The notes under the pieces: generated by a model
What the model was told of the DNA's origin: nothing
What the model saw: only the letters and a program-made list of their open reading frames with translations
Database searches by the model: none
Shown here: piece by piece, positions 48,541-57,941 of the stretch
Layout of the letters: each line of letters begins with the position of its first letter
How positions within the stretch are numbered: position 1 is the first letter of the stretch
Made by a program: the position numbers and the translations under genes
From: Solirubrobacterales bacterium
GTDB lineage: Bacteria > Actinomycetota > Thermoleophilia > Solirubrobacterales > 70-9
NCBI GenBank assembly: GCA_035573435.1
Contig: DATMZR010000012.1
Coordinates: 231,068 to 295,067 of the forward strand
Direction of reading: 5' to 3'
Length of the DNA: 64,000 nucleotides

Positions 48541-49226
48541 CAGAAGATGTAAGCGCGGAGCCGGCGGGGTTCGACGACCGTGACGCGCCCCCGCCCGACG
48601 CTAACGACGCCCGCGCGCTCGAGCGTGGCGAGGAAACGGCTGACGCTCTCGCGCGAGGTGCCCGCCAGCTGGGCAAGGTCGGCCTGCGTCATCCGGATCG
48701 TCACTCCGCTTCGCCCATCTGGTGCCGCCTCTTCTGCGATGAGCTGCGTGAGCACCCCCGCAACACGGCTCGGCACGGTCTGGAACGACTGCCGCGCGAC
48801 GCGCTCGTTGGTCTCCCGAAGCCGTCGCGTCAAGGCGGCGACCAGCTTCACCGAGATCTGCGAGTGCTGGCCGAGGAGGCGCCGGAAATCCGCTGCTCCC
48901 AGAGCCAGCAGCGAGCAGTCGCTGAGGGTTTCGACGCTCGCGGAGCGGGCCTGTCCGTCGAGCATCGCCAGTTCACCGAAGATGTCCCCGGGGCCCAGCG
49001 TGGCGAGCGCGATCGCCCTTCCATCCGGGTGCTCGCGAGTCACTCGCAGGTCACCTGAGCGAACCAGGTAACAGGCGTCGCTTCGGTCGCCCTCGTGGAA
49101 CACGCGCACTCCCGCCGGGTAGGAGCGGGGAATGGCGACGCGCGAGATCCGCTCCAGCTCCTCTCGTGAGAGCTCGGAGAACAGCGGCACGCGTGAGAGA
49201 AGCTCGACCGGATCGTCGGCGCTCAT
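48540..49226 (-). CDS. Crp/Fnr family transcriptional regulator
   Basis: 228 residues. Cyclic-nucleotide-binding domain with GDRSDACYLVRSGDLRV and the phosphate-binding cassette FGELAMLDGQARSASVETL, in which the GELA...RSAS residues for cAMP are present; then the C-helix and a winged helix (MTQADLAQLAGTSRESVSRFLATLERAGVVSV). No Fnr-type cysteine cluster, so a nucleotide ligand is more likely than oxygen sensing. Coupled to pcm. GGAAGGAAGC precedes the ATG as ribosome site. Confidence 0.9.
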   Translation of the reverse strand: MSADDPVELLSRVPLFSELSREELERISRVAIPRSYPAGVRVFHEGDRSDACYLVRSGDLRVTREHPDGRAIALATLGPGDIFGELAMLDGQARSASVETLSDCSLLALGAADFRRLLGQHSQISVKLVAALTRRLRETNERVARQSFQTVPSRVAGVLTQLIAEEAAPDGRSGVTIRMTQADLAQLAGTSRESVSRFLATLERAGVVSVGRGRVTVVEPRRLRAYIF

Positions 49227-49378
49227 GCTTCCTTCCGCACGACGCGATTATCCCCCGTTCGCGGGGCGCGGCGCACTGAAATGGCAAGTAGGACGGCCCG
49301 AGCCGTCGGCACTGGGATTTGGCGACTTTATGGCGACATGCGCCCCAAAAGCGCCAATGGAGGGCGTTCAGCGAAGCC

Positions 49379-52300
49379 CTACGCCGAGGCCACCAGCCGC
49401 CGTGGCTGGCGCGAGAAGCCGGCTGCGATCAGTGTCTCCTCCAGCTCGGAGCCGATCACGGGCTCGCCGTCGAGACGCTCGATCCCCAGCCGCGGTAGCA
49501 GCCCCTCTTGGACGGCGCGCGCGAGCTCGCCGACGGCGTCCGCCAGCCCCTCCGTCTCCAGGTCGCGTAGGCGCAGGATGCCGCGGCCACCGCGCTCGAT
49601 GAACAGGAGCGGCTCGCCGTCGCGGAGCAGCACGTAGGCGCCCGGCGTCCGGCTCGGGCGCCGTCCCCCGGGGCCGTCGCCGCGCTTCGGCCACGGCACG
49701 CCGGCGCCAAAGGGATTCGCGGGATCGGTGGCGGCCAGCAGCAGGTAGCGACCGTCGGGGCTGGGCAGCGAGCGAAGCCGCTCGACCGCGCCCGGGAGAG
49801 CGAATTGTGCTCCGCCGAGGCCCTCCACGAAATAGCCGCGGCGAGCCGTGCCGAGCATCTCGAGATTGGACATCTCGCCATACAGGCTCGCGAACCCACC
49901 GGGAATACCCTCGGCCAGCACGATCTCCCGGGTCACGATCCCGTAGCGCTCGAGCATCAACTCCGCCTGCGCCCGCAGCCGCGGGCCGGCGGATGGGGCG
50001 TTCTGGAACAGCGGCTCCGTCAGCGACCACCGGCCCTGCACCGCTTGGCCGGCGGCGCCGCGACGGGCCGCAAAGCGCCTGCCACGGCGTTGCTGCTCGC
50101 GCTGCACGCTCCGAAGCCGCGGGGCCCGCAGGGGCGCGAAGGCGTCGTTGGTCACCTCCCCGCTCCAGGCAAGATCCCATAGGGCGGTGTGCAGCTCCTC
50201 GGCACCGAAATCCAGCTCGCCCACCAGATCGAGCCAGAAACACGGACGCTGCCCGAGCAGTTCCCGGATGGCGTCGTGTGCCTCGCCGACCGAAGTCTCC
50301 AGCTTCAGATTGGCCGGCGGCGGGCCTGCGAGCCGAACGTCCTCGCGGAAGTAGAGCGCCACCCTCCCGCCGCTTCGCCCGAGCGCGCCGGCTCCGATCC
50401 AGACCAGCTCACCGGCCGTGCACAGCTCGTCGAGCCAGACGGGGCTGTAGGCGCCCAGCCTGCGGGGCAGCACGTCGCGCTCCCAGACCTCCGGCGTGAG
50501 CGCGACACCCTGGAGGGGCACCAGCGCCTCGCGCAGCCGGTCGGGGCCGGCACCGGCCGCGCGGCGGGCATCCACGTTCTGCCAACTCGGCAGAAAGCGC
50601 GCCAGCTCGCGCGGGTCGACCGCCTCGGCCTCGGCGCGCAGGTGGGCCAGGCTTGCCCGCCGCAGGCGCCGCAACACGTCTGGATCGCACCACTCGCGCT
50701 CGCTGCCGCCGGGGAGCAGCTCTCCGCGCACCAGCTCGCCGTCCCGCTCCAACTCGCGCAACGCCGCCGAAGGGTCGGCACCGTAGCGACGGGCGAGCTG
50801 TCCGGTGGGGAAGGGCACGTGGGTGCGCGCGTAGCGGCGAACGAGGGCCACCATCGCATCGGGCAGGTCTGCCAGGACCGCCTCAGGGAGCCCCGGAGGC
50901 GGCGGCACGCCGAGCGCATCGCGGTAGAGCGCCGCATCCTCCGCCGCGATCCACCGCTCCTGGCCGGCGACCCGAACGCGGGCGGCACGGCGCTCGCGCT
51001 CGAGCTTCTCCAGCATCGAGTCGGCCGAGTAGCCCTCGGCCACCCGCTCGGCGCACTCGGCGGTGGTCAGGTCGCCGAGGCGGCGGAGGATCTGTTGGAG
51101 GGCGTCGCGATCCTTTGCGCGTGCGATCTCGGCGCGGTGCTGAAGCGAGTTCTCCACCTCGATCAGCGCCTCTGGGTCGATGAGCTCTCGCAGCTCCTCC
51201 TGGCCGAGCAGCTCGCGAAGCAGCTCACGGTCCAGCGACAGCGCCGCCGCACGCCGCTCGGCGTTCGGCGTATCGCCCTCGTACATGTAGGTGGCGACGT
51301 AGTCGAACAGGAGCGAGGATGCGAACGGGGAGGCCGTTGGCGTCTCCACCTCGACGAGGGAGACCCGGCGGGTCGAGAGGTCCCTCAGCAGCGACTCCAA
51401 GCTGGGCAGGTCGAGGACGTCACGCAGGCACTCGCGGTAGGTCTCGAGCACGATCGGGAACCGGGGGAAGTCCTTGGCCACCTCGAGCAGGCTCTGCGCC
51501 TTCAGGCGCTGCTGCCAGAGCGGCGTCCGCTTTCCCGGATAGGCACGAGGAATCAGCAGCGCCCGGGCGGCGTTCTCGCGGAACCGGGCGCCGAACAGCG
51601 CCGAGCCGCCGAGCTCCCGCACCACCAGATCCTCGACCTCGTCGGCATCGAGCAGGACCAGGTCGGACGGGGGCGCCTCGTCGGCATCGGGGAGGTGGAC
51701 GACGATGCCGTCGTCGGACCAGATGGCGTCCGCCTCCAGGTCGTGCTCGTCGCGGATCCGAGCCGAGAGAGCCAGGCCCCAGGCGGCGTGGACCCGCCCG
51801 CCCCAGGGCGACAGCACGCACAGGCGCCAGTCGCCGATCTCGTCCCTGAAGCGCTCCACCACCACGGTCTCGTCGGAGGGGACCACGCGGGTGGCTGCCT
51901 GCTGCTCCCGCAGATAGGCGACCAGGTTCTCTGCCGCACGCCGATCGAGGTCGTAGTTGGTCGCCAGGTCCTTGGGATCCGCGCTCACGGCCTCGCGGGC
52001 GAAGGCGCCGATCGCCTTGCCCAGCTCCGCCGGCCGACCAACCCCATCGCCCTTCCAGAAGGGCACCGCGCCCGGAACTCCCGGCGCCGGGGTAACGATC
52101 ACCCGGTCGCGCGTGATCTCCTCGATCCGCCACGTGGTGGCCCCCAGCAGGAAGGTCTGGCCCGGACGAGCCTCATAAACCATCTCCTCATCGAGCTCGC
52201 CAACCCGGCGGCCGTCCGGCAGATGGACGCCGTAGAGGCCGCGGTCGGGAATCGTGCCGGCGTTGGTCACCGCGAGCTGTTTGGCCCCGGGTCGGCCCCG

Positions 52301-53872
52301 GATGATTCCGGCCGCGCGGTCCCAAACCAGCCGCGGGCGGAGCTCGGCGAACCGGTCGGACGGATAGCGGCCGTCGAGCATGTCGAGGACGTTTTCGAGC
52401 TGTTCCCGGGAGAGCTCCGAGAAGGGCTCGGCCGCGGTGACCAGGCGCTCGACCTCGTCCACCTCCCACTCGTCGTCGGCGCACATCGAGACCAGGTGTT
52501 GCGCGAGCACGTCGAGCGGGTTGCGAGGGATAACCGTCTCCTCGATCTTCCCCTCCCGCATCATCCGCGCTACCACGGCGCACTCGAGCAGGTCCGCGCG
52601 GAACTTCGGAAAGATGCGCCCCACCGAGACCTCGTCGATGGTGTGGCCCGCCCGGCCGATCCGCTGGAGCCCGCGGGTCACCGACTTGGGCGACTCGACC
52701 TGAATCACCAGATCGACGGCACCCATGTCGATCCCGAGCTCGAGCGACGAGGTGGCCACCAGACACGGGAGCTGCCCGGACTTGAGCAGCTCCTCGACCA
52801 CCTGCCGCTCCTCGTGTGCCAGCGAGCCGTGGTGGGCTCTGGCTATCTCGACCGGCGTCTCGGCTCCCGATCCCGTCCCGGAGGGGGCGTTACCCGCCTG
52901 CTCGGTGGCCGGGAGCTCGACGGAATCCTCCTCGTTCGCGAGCTCGTTGAGGCGCTTGGCGAGCCGCTCCGCGCCGCGGCGGTTGTTGACGAAGATGATC
53001 GTCGAAGTGTGTTCGCGGACCAGTTTCAGGAGCTCCGGATAGATCGCCGGCCAGATGGACCGTGAGGTCGCGTCCGCTTCGAAGTCCGCGTCCCCGCCGT
53101 CCCGGCGTTTCTCGATCGAGGCATCCGGTTCGGTCATGTCCTCCACTGGGACCTGGATCTCCAGGTCGAGCTCCTTGGGCCTGCCGGCGTCCGCGACCTG
53201 GTAGTCGCGCCTTGGGCCGGCCATGAATCGAGCGATCCGCTCCAGGGGTCGCTGCGTGGCGGAGAGGCCGATCCGCTGCACGTCCAAGCCCCCGTTGGCC
53301 GTCACCAGGTGCGAGAGGCGCTCCAGGGTGAGCGCCAGGTGGGCGCCACGCTTCGACTGAGCCACGGCATGGATCTCGTCGACGATCACGGCCTCCGCGC
53401 CGGCGAGGATCTCGCGGGCCCCTGAGGTCATGATCAGGTAGAGCGACTCCGGGGTAGTGATCAGGATGTCGGGCGGCTTGCGCCGCATCGCCTGCCGCTC
53501 ACGCTGCGGGGTATCGCCGGTTCGAAGGCCGACCGAAATGCTTGCGTCGATCCCCTTCAGCGGCGCGCGCAAGTTGCGCTCGATGTCGTAGCTGAGGGCC
53601 TTGAGCGGCGACACGTAGACGATCCGTACGCCCTGCCCGAGCCGCTCCGGTTCACGAGACAAGCTGTCGATCCCCCACAGGAAGGCGGCGAGCGTCTTGC
53701 CCGACCCGGTCGGCGCGCAGATCAGGGTGTTGGCGCCGGCGACGATCGACGGCCACCCCATCGCCTGCGCAGGGGTGGGCTCCGCGAAGGATGCCTCGAA
53801 CCAGCGCCTGACGGGGTCGCTGAAAGCGGCCAGCGGGGTGGATTCTCCAGTCGCGGATGCCATTGGGCTCAA
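49379..53872 (-). CDS. lhr: Lhr-type ATP-dependent helicase (Lhr-Core plus C-terminal domain)
   Basis: 1,497 residues, about the size of mycobacterial Lhr, a DNA-damage-inducible 3'-5' SF2 helicase. Motifs: Q-motif PTPAQAMGWPSI, Walker A CAPTGSGKTLAAF, DEIH in VIVDEIHAV, SATQ, IIFVNNRRGAERLA, VATSSLELGIDMGAVDLVIQ and QRIGRAGH. The winged-helix and Lhr-specific domains follow, then the long C-terminal region. The TTG at 53872 is favoured over the ATG nine bases later because TAAGAT lies exactly 7 nt before the TTG. It stands downstream of the rml operon with a 78-bp gap. Confidence 0.94.
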   Translation of the reverse strand: MSPMASATGESTPLAAFSDPVRRWFEASFAEPTPAQAMGWPSIVAGANTLICAPTGSGKTLAAFLWGIDSLSREPERLGQGVRIVYVSPLKALSYDIERNLRAPLKGIDASISVGLRTGDTPQRERQAMRRKPPDILITTPESLYLIMTSGAREILAGAEAVIVDEIHAVAQSKRGAHLALTLERLSHLVTANGGLDVQRIGLSATQRPLERIARFMAGPRRDYQVADAGRPKELDLEIQVPVEDMTEPDASIEKRRDGGDADFEADATSRSIWPAIYPELLKLVREHTSTIIFVNNRRGAERLAKRLNELANEEDSVELPATEQAGNAPSGTGSGAETPVEIARAHHGSLAHEERQVVEELLKSGQLPCLVATSSLELGIDMGAVDLVIQVESPKSVTRGLQRIGRAGHTIDEVSVGRIFPKFRADLLECAVVARMMREGKIEETVIPRNPLDVLAQHLVSMCADDEWEVDEVERLVTAAEPFSELSREQLENVLDMLDGRYPSDRFAELRPRLVWDRAAGIIRGRPGAKQLAVTNAGTIPDRGLYGVHLPDGRRVGELDEEMVYEARPGQTFLLGATTWRIEEITRDRVIVTPAPGVPGAVPFWKGDGVGRPAELGKAIGAFAREAVSADPKDLATNYDLDRRAAENLVAYLREQQAATRVVPSDETVVVERFRDEIGDWRLCVLSPWGGRVHAAWGLALSARIRDEHDLEADAIWSDDGIVVHLPDADEAPPSDLVLLDADEVEDLVVRELGGSALFGARFRENAARALLIPRAYPGKRTPLWQQRLKAQSLLEVAKDFPRFPIVLETYRECLRDVLDLPSLESLLRDLSTRRVSLVEVETPTASPFASSLLFDYVATYMYEGDTPNAERRAAALSLDRELLRELLGQEELRELIDPEALIEVENSLQHRAEIARAKDRDALQQILRRLGDLTTAECAERVAEGYSADSMLEKLERERRAARVRVAGQERWIAAEDAALYRDALGVPPPPGLPEAVLADLPDAMVALVRRYARTHVPFPTGQLARRYGADPSAALRELERDGELVRGELLPGGSEREWCDPDVLRRLRRASLAHLRAEAEAVDPRELARFLPSWQNVDARRAAGAGPDRLREALVPLQGVALTPEVWERDVLPRRLGAYSPVWLDELCTAGELVWIGAGALGRSGGRVALYFREDVRLAGPPPANLKLETSVGEAHDAIRELLGQRPCFWLDLVGELDFGAEELHTALWDLAWSGEVTNDAFAPLRAPRLRSVQREQQRRGRRFAARRGAAGQAVQGRWSLTEPLFQNAPSAGPRLRAQAELMLERYGIVTREIVLAEGIPGGFASLYGEMSNLEMLGTARRGYFVEGLGGAQFALPGAVERLRSLPSPDGRYLLLAATDPANPFGAGVPWPKRGDGPGGRRPSRTPGAYVLLRDGEPLLFIERGGRGILRLRDLETEGLADAVGELARAVQEGLLPRLGIERLDGEPVIGSELEETLIAAGFSRQPRRLVASA

Positions 53873-53879
53873 CCGTCCG

Positions 53880-53885
53880 ATCTTA
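53880..53885 (-). promoter_or_regulatory. -10 box (TAAGAT), probable leaderless promoter of lhr
   Basis: On the minus strand TAAGAT precedes a TTG start at 53872 by 7 nt. This decides the start. Confidence 0.5.
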
Positions 53886-53950
53886 CGGATCGGCCGGACG
53901 CGACAGTTCGCGGGCGGATCAGTCGCCCGGCGACCGGGGGCCCAGCCGGA

Positions 53951-54499
53951 CTACCAGGGAAGCGAGTCGGCGATCTCGGCCAGGCGAGGCGCGGAGCGGT
54001 CGCGCTCGGACAGCATCGGATCCGAAATCGGCCATTCGACCCCAACCTCCGGGTCGTCCCAGGCGATTCCGGCCTCCGTGGCGGGGTCGTAGTAGCTGGA
54101 CAGCTTGTAGGCGAAGTCGGCCTGCTCGCTGAGCACGCAGAACCCGTGCGCGAACCCCACCGGCAGGAAGAGCTGGCGGTGGCGTTCGTCATCGAGCTCG
54201 TAACCCTCCCACCGGCCATAGGTCGGCGACTCCCGCCGAAGATCCACGGCGACGTCCCAGATCCGCCCCTGCAGGCAGCGACAGAGCTTCGCCTGGCCGG
54301 GATCGGTCTGGAAGTGGAGCCCGCGCAGGGTGCCGCGCCCGGAGCGTGAGTGGGTGTCCTGCACGAACTCCACATCGATTCCCAGCTCGCGCCAGTGGGC
54401 CTCGCGAAAGGTCTCGACCAGGAAGCCGCGCTCGTCGGCATGGACCTCAGGCTCGATGATGAAAAGGCCGGGAAGCTGGGTCTCGACGCGGCGGACCAT
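53951..54499 (-). CDS. rmlC: dTDP-4-dehydrorhamnose 3,5-epimerase
   Basis: Third step of dTDP-L-rhamnose synthesis. 182 residues, cupin: ADERGFLVETFREAHWRELG, the active-site histidine in GRGTLRGLHFQTDP, CLQGRIWDVAVDLR, LFLPVGFAHGFCVLSE and YKLSSYYDPATEAGIAWDDPEVGVEWP. Start ATG 54499 overlaps the rmlB stop by 4 nt. Last gene of the operon. Confidence 0.95.
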   Translation of the reverse strand: MVRRVETQLPGLFIIEPEVHADERGFLVETFREAHWRELGIDVEFVQDTHSRSGRGTLRGLHFQTDPGQAKLCRCLQGRIWDVAVDLRRESPTYGRWEGYELDDERHRQLFLPVGFAHGFCVLSEQADFAYKLSSYYDPATEAGIAWDDPEVGVEWPISDPMLSERDRSAPRLAEIADSLPW

Positions 54500-55497
54500 C
54501 AGCGCAACGCCCTGCCGTACTGGCGCTCGTAGTAGTCGCGGTACTCGCCCGAGCGCACGGGCTCCCACCACCATTCGTTGTCGCGATACCAGTCGACGGC
54601 CTGGCGCAGGCCATCGCGGAATGTCACGGACGGCTCCCAGCCGAGAGCTCGGACCTTGTCGGAGGACAGCGAGTAGCGGCGGTCGTGCCCCGGTCGATCG
54701 GGGACGTGCTCGATCAGCGACTCGTCCCGGCCCGTCAGCTCCAGGATCATCCTGACCGTCTCGATGTTCGGCAGCTCGTCAGGCCCCCCGACGTTGTAGG
54801 CCTCGCCCGCCTCGCCGCGCTCCAACACGAGGTCGATCGCGGCGCAGAAGTCCTCGACGTAGATCCAGTTGCGAACCTGGAGCCCGTCGCCGTAGACGGG
54901 CAGCGGGTCCCCCGCCAGGGCGTTGAGGATGCAGAGGGGAATCAGCTTCTCCGGATGCTGGCGAGGACCGTAGTTGTTCGATCCCCGCACAATCAATGCG
55001 TCGGTGCCGTAGGTGTGACGGTAGGCGCCGACGATCAGGTCGCCGCCCGCTTTCGACGCCGAGTACGGCGAGGAGGGCTGAAGCGGAGAGGCCTCGCTGA
55101 AGGAGCCGGAATCGATCGAGCCGTAGACCTCGTCGGTCGAGACCTGGAGATGGCGGATGCCGGCGTGGCGCGCGGCCTCGAGCATCACGAACGCGCCGAA
55201 GACGTCGGTCTGGATGAACTCCCCCGGGGAGTGGATCGAGCGGTCGACGTGGGACTCGGCGGCAAAGTTGACCGTCGCGTCGCAGCCGTCCATCGCCGCG
55301 GCGACGACATCGCCGTCGGCGATGTCGCCCTCCACCAGCTCGACCCGCTCCGGTTCCACACCGTCCAGGTTCTCGCGCCGCCCCGCATAGGTGAGCTTGT
55401 CGAGCACGCGGACCGAGTCGCCAGGGTGCTCGGCAAGGCGGCGACGCACGTACGCCGAGCCGATGAACCCGGCTCCGCCCGCGACCAGGATCCTCAC
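54499..55497 (-). CDS. rmlB: dTDP-glucose 4,6-dehydratase
   Basis: Second step; NAD-dependent extended SDR, 332 residues. ILVAGGAGFIGSAYVRRRL, VNFAAESHVDRSIHSPGEFIQTDV, STDEVYGSI with the catalytic D-E, YSASKAGGDLIVGAYRHTYG (YxxxK), RGSNNYGPRQHPEKLIP and KVRALGWEPSVTF. All catalytic residues present. GTG 55497 chosen, overlapping the rmlD stop; the longer frame upstream is antisense-like filler. Confidence 0.96.
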   Translation of the reverse strand: MRILVAGGAGFIGSAYVRRRLAEHPGDSVRVLDKLTYAGRRENLDGVEPERVELVEGDIADGDVVAAAMDGCDATVNFAAESHVDRSIHSPGEFIQTDVFGAFVMLEAARHAGIRHLQVSTDEVYGSIDSGSFSEASPLQPSSPYSASKAGGDLIVGAYRHTYGTDALIVRGSNNYGPRQHPEKLIPLCILNALAGDPLPVYGDGLQVRNWIYVEDFCAAIDLVLERGEAGEAYNVGGPDELPNIETVRMILELTGRDESLIEHVPDRPGHDRRYSLSSDKVRALGWEPSVTFRDGLRQAVDWYRDNEWWWEPVRSGEYRDYYERQYGRALR

Positions 55498-56342
55498 GCG
55501 GCGGCCTCGAGCGATCGCGCGGCCAGGTAGGCCCTCAGGCCCGCCCTCCAGGGAGGAAGGGCGATCGCGTCCGGGCGCTCGGTGCCGAGCACCGAGTAGG
55601 CGGGGCGGGGTGCCTTGCGGGCCAGCATGTCGGTGGTCGCCGACATCACCCGGCACTCGAGGCCCGCCTGATCGAAGATCTCCTGGGCGAACTCGTACCA
55701 CGAGCACTGCCCTCCCCCTGCGAGGTGGTGGATCCCGAACGCCTCTCCCTCCACCAGCACCGCAATGGCGTCGGCCAGGTGACGAGTGTAGGTCGGACAC
55801 CCCACCTGGTCCGTGACCACCATGACCTCGCTCTGCTCGCGGCCAAGGCGCAACATCGTCTCCACGAAGTTCTTTCCCGCGAGCCCGAACAGCCAGGCGG
55901 ATCGGGCGATGAAATGACGGGGGTTCGAAACCGCGACCGAGGTCTCCCCGGCCAGCTTGGAGCGGCCGTAGGCTGACAGCGGGGAGGGAAGGTCGGACTC
56001 CACATAGGGCTCGCGCGCGGAGCCGTCGAAGACGTAATCGCTCGACGGATGCACAACCTTGGCCCCCACGCCGGCAGCCACGGCGGCGAGCAGCGCCGCG
56101 CCCTCGTCGTTGATCCGCATCGCGCCCGCCTCGTCGTCCTCGGCGCCGTCAACGTCGGTGAACGCGGCGCAGTTCACGACGGCGTCCGGCTGGTAGCGGG
56201 TGAGGGCCTCCTCCACGGATGGCGGACTGGTGATGTCGAGCGCGGCGTGGGCAAGCGCCACGACCTCGTGATCGCGGGCGTGGCAGGCGGCCGTCACGTC
56301 CCGCCCCAGCATCCCAGTGGCGCCGGTGACCAGGATCCTCAC
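55494..56342 (-). CDS. rmlD: dTDP-4-dehydrorhamnose reductase
   Basis: Fourth step, NADPH-dependent. 282 residues: MRILVTGATGMLGRDV, VVNCAAFTDVDGAEDDE, SSDYVFDGSAREPYVESD, YGRSKLAGE (YxxxK), RSAWLFGLAGKNFVETML, VTDQVGCPTYTRHLADAI and HHLAGGGQCSWYEFAQEIF. GTG start at 56342 overlaps rmlA stop. Confidence 0.95.
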   Translation of the reverse strand: MRILVTGATGMLGRDVTAACHARDHEVVALAHAALDITSPPSVEEALTRYQPDAVVNCAAFTDVDGAEDDEAGAMRINDEGAALLAAVAAGVGAKVVHPSSDYVFDGSAREPYVESDLPSPLSAYGRSKLAGETSVAVSNPRHFIARSAWLFGLAGKNFVETMLRLGREQSEVMVVTDQVGCPTYTRHLADAIAVLVEGEAFGIHHLAGGGQCSWYEFAQEIFDQAGLECRVMSATTDMLARKAPRPAYSVLGTERPDAIALPPWRAGLRAYLAARSLEAAA

Positions 56343-57412
56343 GGGATCTTGATCTCCGCGTTGTCGCCGACGATCATCCGCAGGGTCTTGGGGAGCCCGT
56401 CGCCTCGCGAGAGCACGACGTTGCGCCCCAAGAGGCTCGCCTCCATGCGCGAACCCAGGTCGGAGACGCTGGAGCCCGCTAGAAGGATCGAGTGCTCGAC
56501 CTCGGAGCGCGAGACGGTGACGCCGACGTCGATCGACGTGTAGGGGCCGATATAGGCGTCCGTGATCCTTGCGTCGGCAGCGATGATTGCGGGTCCCCGG
56601 ACCACCGCCCGCTCCAACCGGGCGCCGGCCTCGACCACCACCCGCCCCTCAACCTTCGAGTCCACCAACTCGCCCTCGATCCGGCGTTCGACGTCCTCGA
56701 GCACCAGTCGGTTCGCATCCAGCATGTCGTCGAGCTGGCCCGTGTCCTTCCACCAGCCGGTCACCGTGCGACTCTCAACCTGCTTGCCGCCGTCGATCAG
56801 CCGCTGGATCGCGTCGGTGATCTCGAGCTCTCCACGGCCCGAAGGCTCGATCGACCGCGCCGCTTCGAAGATCGGCGGTCCGAACAGGTACACGCCCACC
56901 AACGCGAAATCGCTCGGGGGCCGCTCGGGCTTTTCCACCAGGCGAACGACCCGCTCGCCGTCCAGCTCGGCCACGCCGAAGTTGCCCGGGTCCGGGACCC
57001 TGGTGAGCAGAATCAGCGCATCGGGCTGGTGGGTCCGAAAGGCATCCACCAGGCCCGTGATTCCATCGCGCAGTAGGTTGTCGCCCAGGTACATCACGAA
57101 GGATTCGTCCTGGAGGAACTCCTCGGCGGTCAGTACCGCGTGGGCCAGCCCCAACGGCTCTGGCTGGGGGATGTAGGTGATCGAGGCACCGAAGGCAGCC
57201 CCGTCGCCCGCCGCGGCGGCGATCTCGTCCCCGGTCTCGGGGGCGATCACGATCCCGATATCCGTGATCCCGGCCTCGACCAGGGCTTCGATCCCATAGA
57301 AGAGCACGGGCTTGTTGGCCACGGGCACAAGCTGCTTCGCCGAGGTGTGCGTGATCGGGCGGAGGCGAGTCCCCGCACCTCCGGAGAGAATCAAGCCCCT
57401 GAGGCTGCTCAT
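56339..57412 (-). CDS. rmlA: Glucose-1-phosphate thymidylyltransferase, long form
   Basis: First step. 357 residues, longer than the usual 290: nucleotidyltransferase GLILSGGAGTRLRPITHTSAKQLVPVANKP, YLGDNLL, LVEKPERPPSDFALVGVYLF, GWWKDTGQLDDML, then a C-terminal left-handed beta-helix of hexapeptides (VEGRVVVEAGARLERAVVRGPAIIAADARITDAYIG). This is the StrD/long-RmlA form, also used for deoxysugar antibiotics, but the full adjacent rmlDBC set makes rhamnose the likely product. ATG 57412 at the family start; TATGCT lies 9 nt upstream. Confidence 0.93.
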   Translation of the reverse strand: MSSLRGLILSGGAGTRLRPITHTSAKQLVPVANKPVLFYGIEALVEAGITDIGIVIAPETGDEIAAAAGDGAAFGASITYIPQPEPLGLAHAVLTAEEFLQDESFVMYLGDNLLRDGITGLVDAFRTHQPDALILLTRVPDPGNFGVAELDGERVVRLVEKPERPPSDFALVGVYLFGPPIFEAARSIEPSGRGELEITDAIQRLIDGGKQVESRTVTGWWKDTGQLDDMLDANRLVLEDVERRIEGELVDSKVEGRVVVEAGARLERAVVRGPAIIAADARITDAYIGPYTSIDVGVTVSRSEVEHSILLAGSSVSDLGSRMEASLLGRNVVLSRGDGLPKTLRMIVGDNAEIKIP

Positions 57413-57476
57413 GTCGCGGCAAGCATAGGGGCGGTGCCGCACAGCGGCGTTGGCGAGTCGAGGCCGGTGGTCATCC

Positions 57477-57941
57477 CTAGTAGACGCCGCCCAGCTTGCC
57501 GTGGTCCCAGCTCGCCACGCGCTTCGGCTCGAAGCGAATCGCGACCCGCTTACGGGCCTGGGCCTTCAGGGCCTCGGCGGCCTCGCCCTCGACCGCGGCC
57601 CCTTCGCTGTAGCGGCTGGTCAGCTCCCTGGCCACCTCGAAGACGAGCTCGTGGTCGCGATGGATCTCGGCCTCCGACTCGATCTCGACGCCGCGCAGCT
57701 CGTGGTACGCGTGGCCGGTCTCAACCAGCAGGGTGGCGCGCGGATCGCGCTCCAGGTTCTTGACCTTCTGCGACTTGGCATAGGTGTAGATCCAGATCTC
57801 ACCCCCGCGCAGGACGTACCAAAGGGGCATCGAGTGGGGCCAGCCGCGCACGCCGATCGACGAAACAACCACGACGCGCTCGGACTCCAGGAGCTGACGC
57901 TGCTCATCCTCTGAGAGCGTGATCTGGGCCCGGCGGCTCAT
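57477..57941 (-). CDS. PPOX/F420-type split-barrel protein
   Basis: 154 residues of the pyridoxamine-5'-phosphate oxidase-like fold: RVVVVSSIGVRGWPHSMPLWYVLRGGEIWIYTYAKSQKVKNLERDPRATLLVETG. The actinobacterial members use F420 or flavin to reduce various substrates; cofactor and substrate unknown. It overlaps the acylase stop by 4 nt (ATGA), so it is translated with that enzyme. Confidence 0.82.
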   Translation of the reverse strand: MSRRAQITLSEDEQRQLLESERVVVVSSIGVRGWPHSMPLWYVLRGGEIWIYTYAKSQKVKNLERDPRATLLVETGHAYHELRGVEIESEAEIHRDHELVFEVARELTSRYSEGAAVEGEAAEALKAQARKRVAIRFEPKRVASWDHGKLGGVY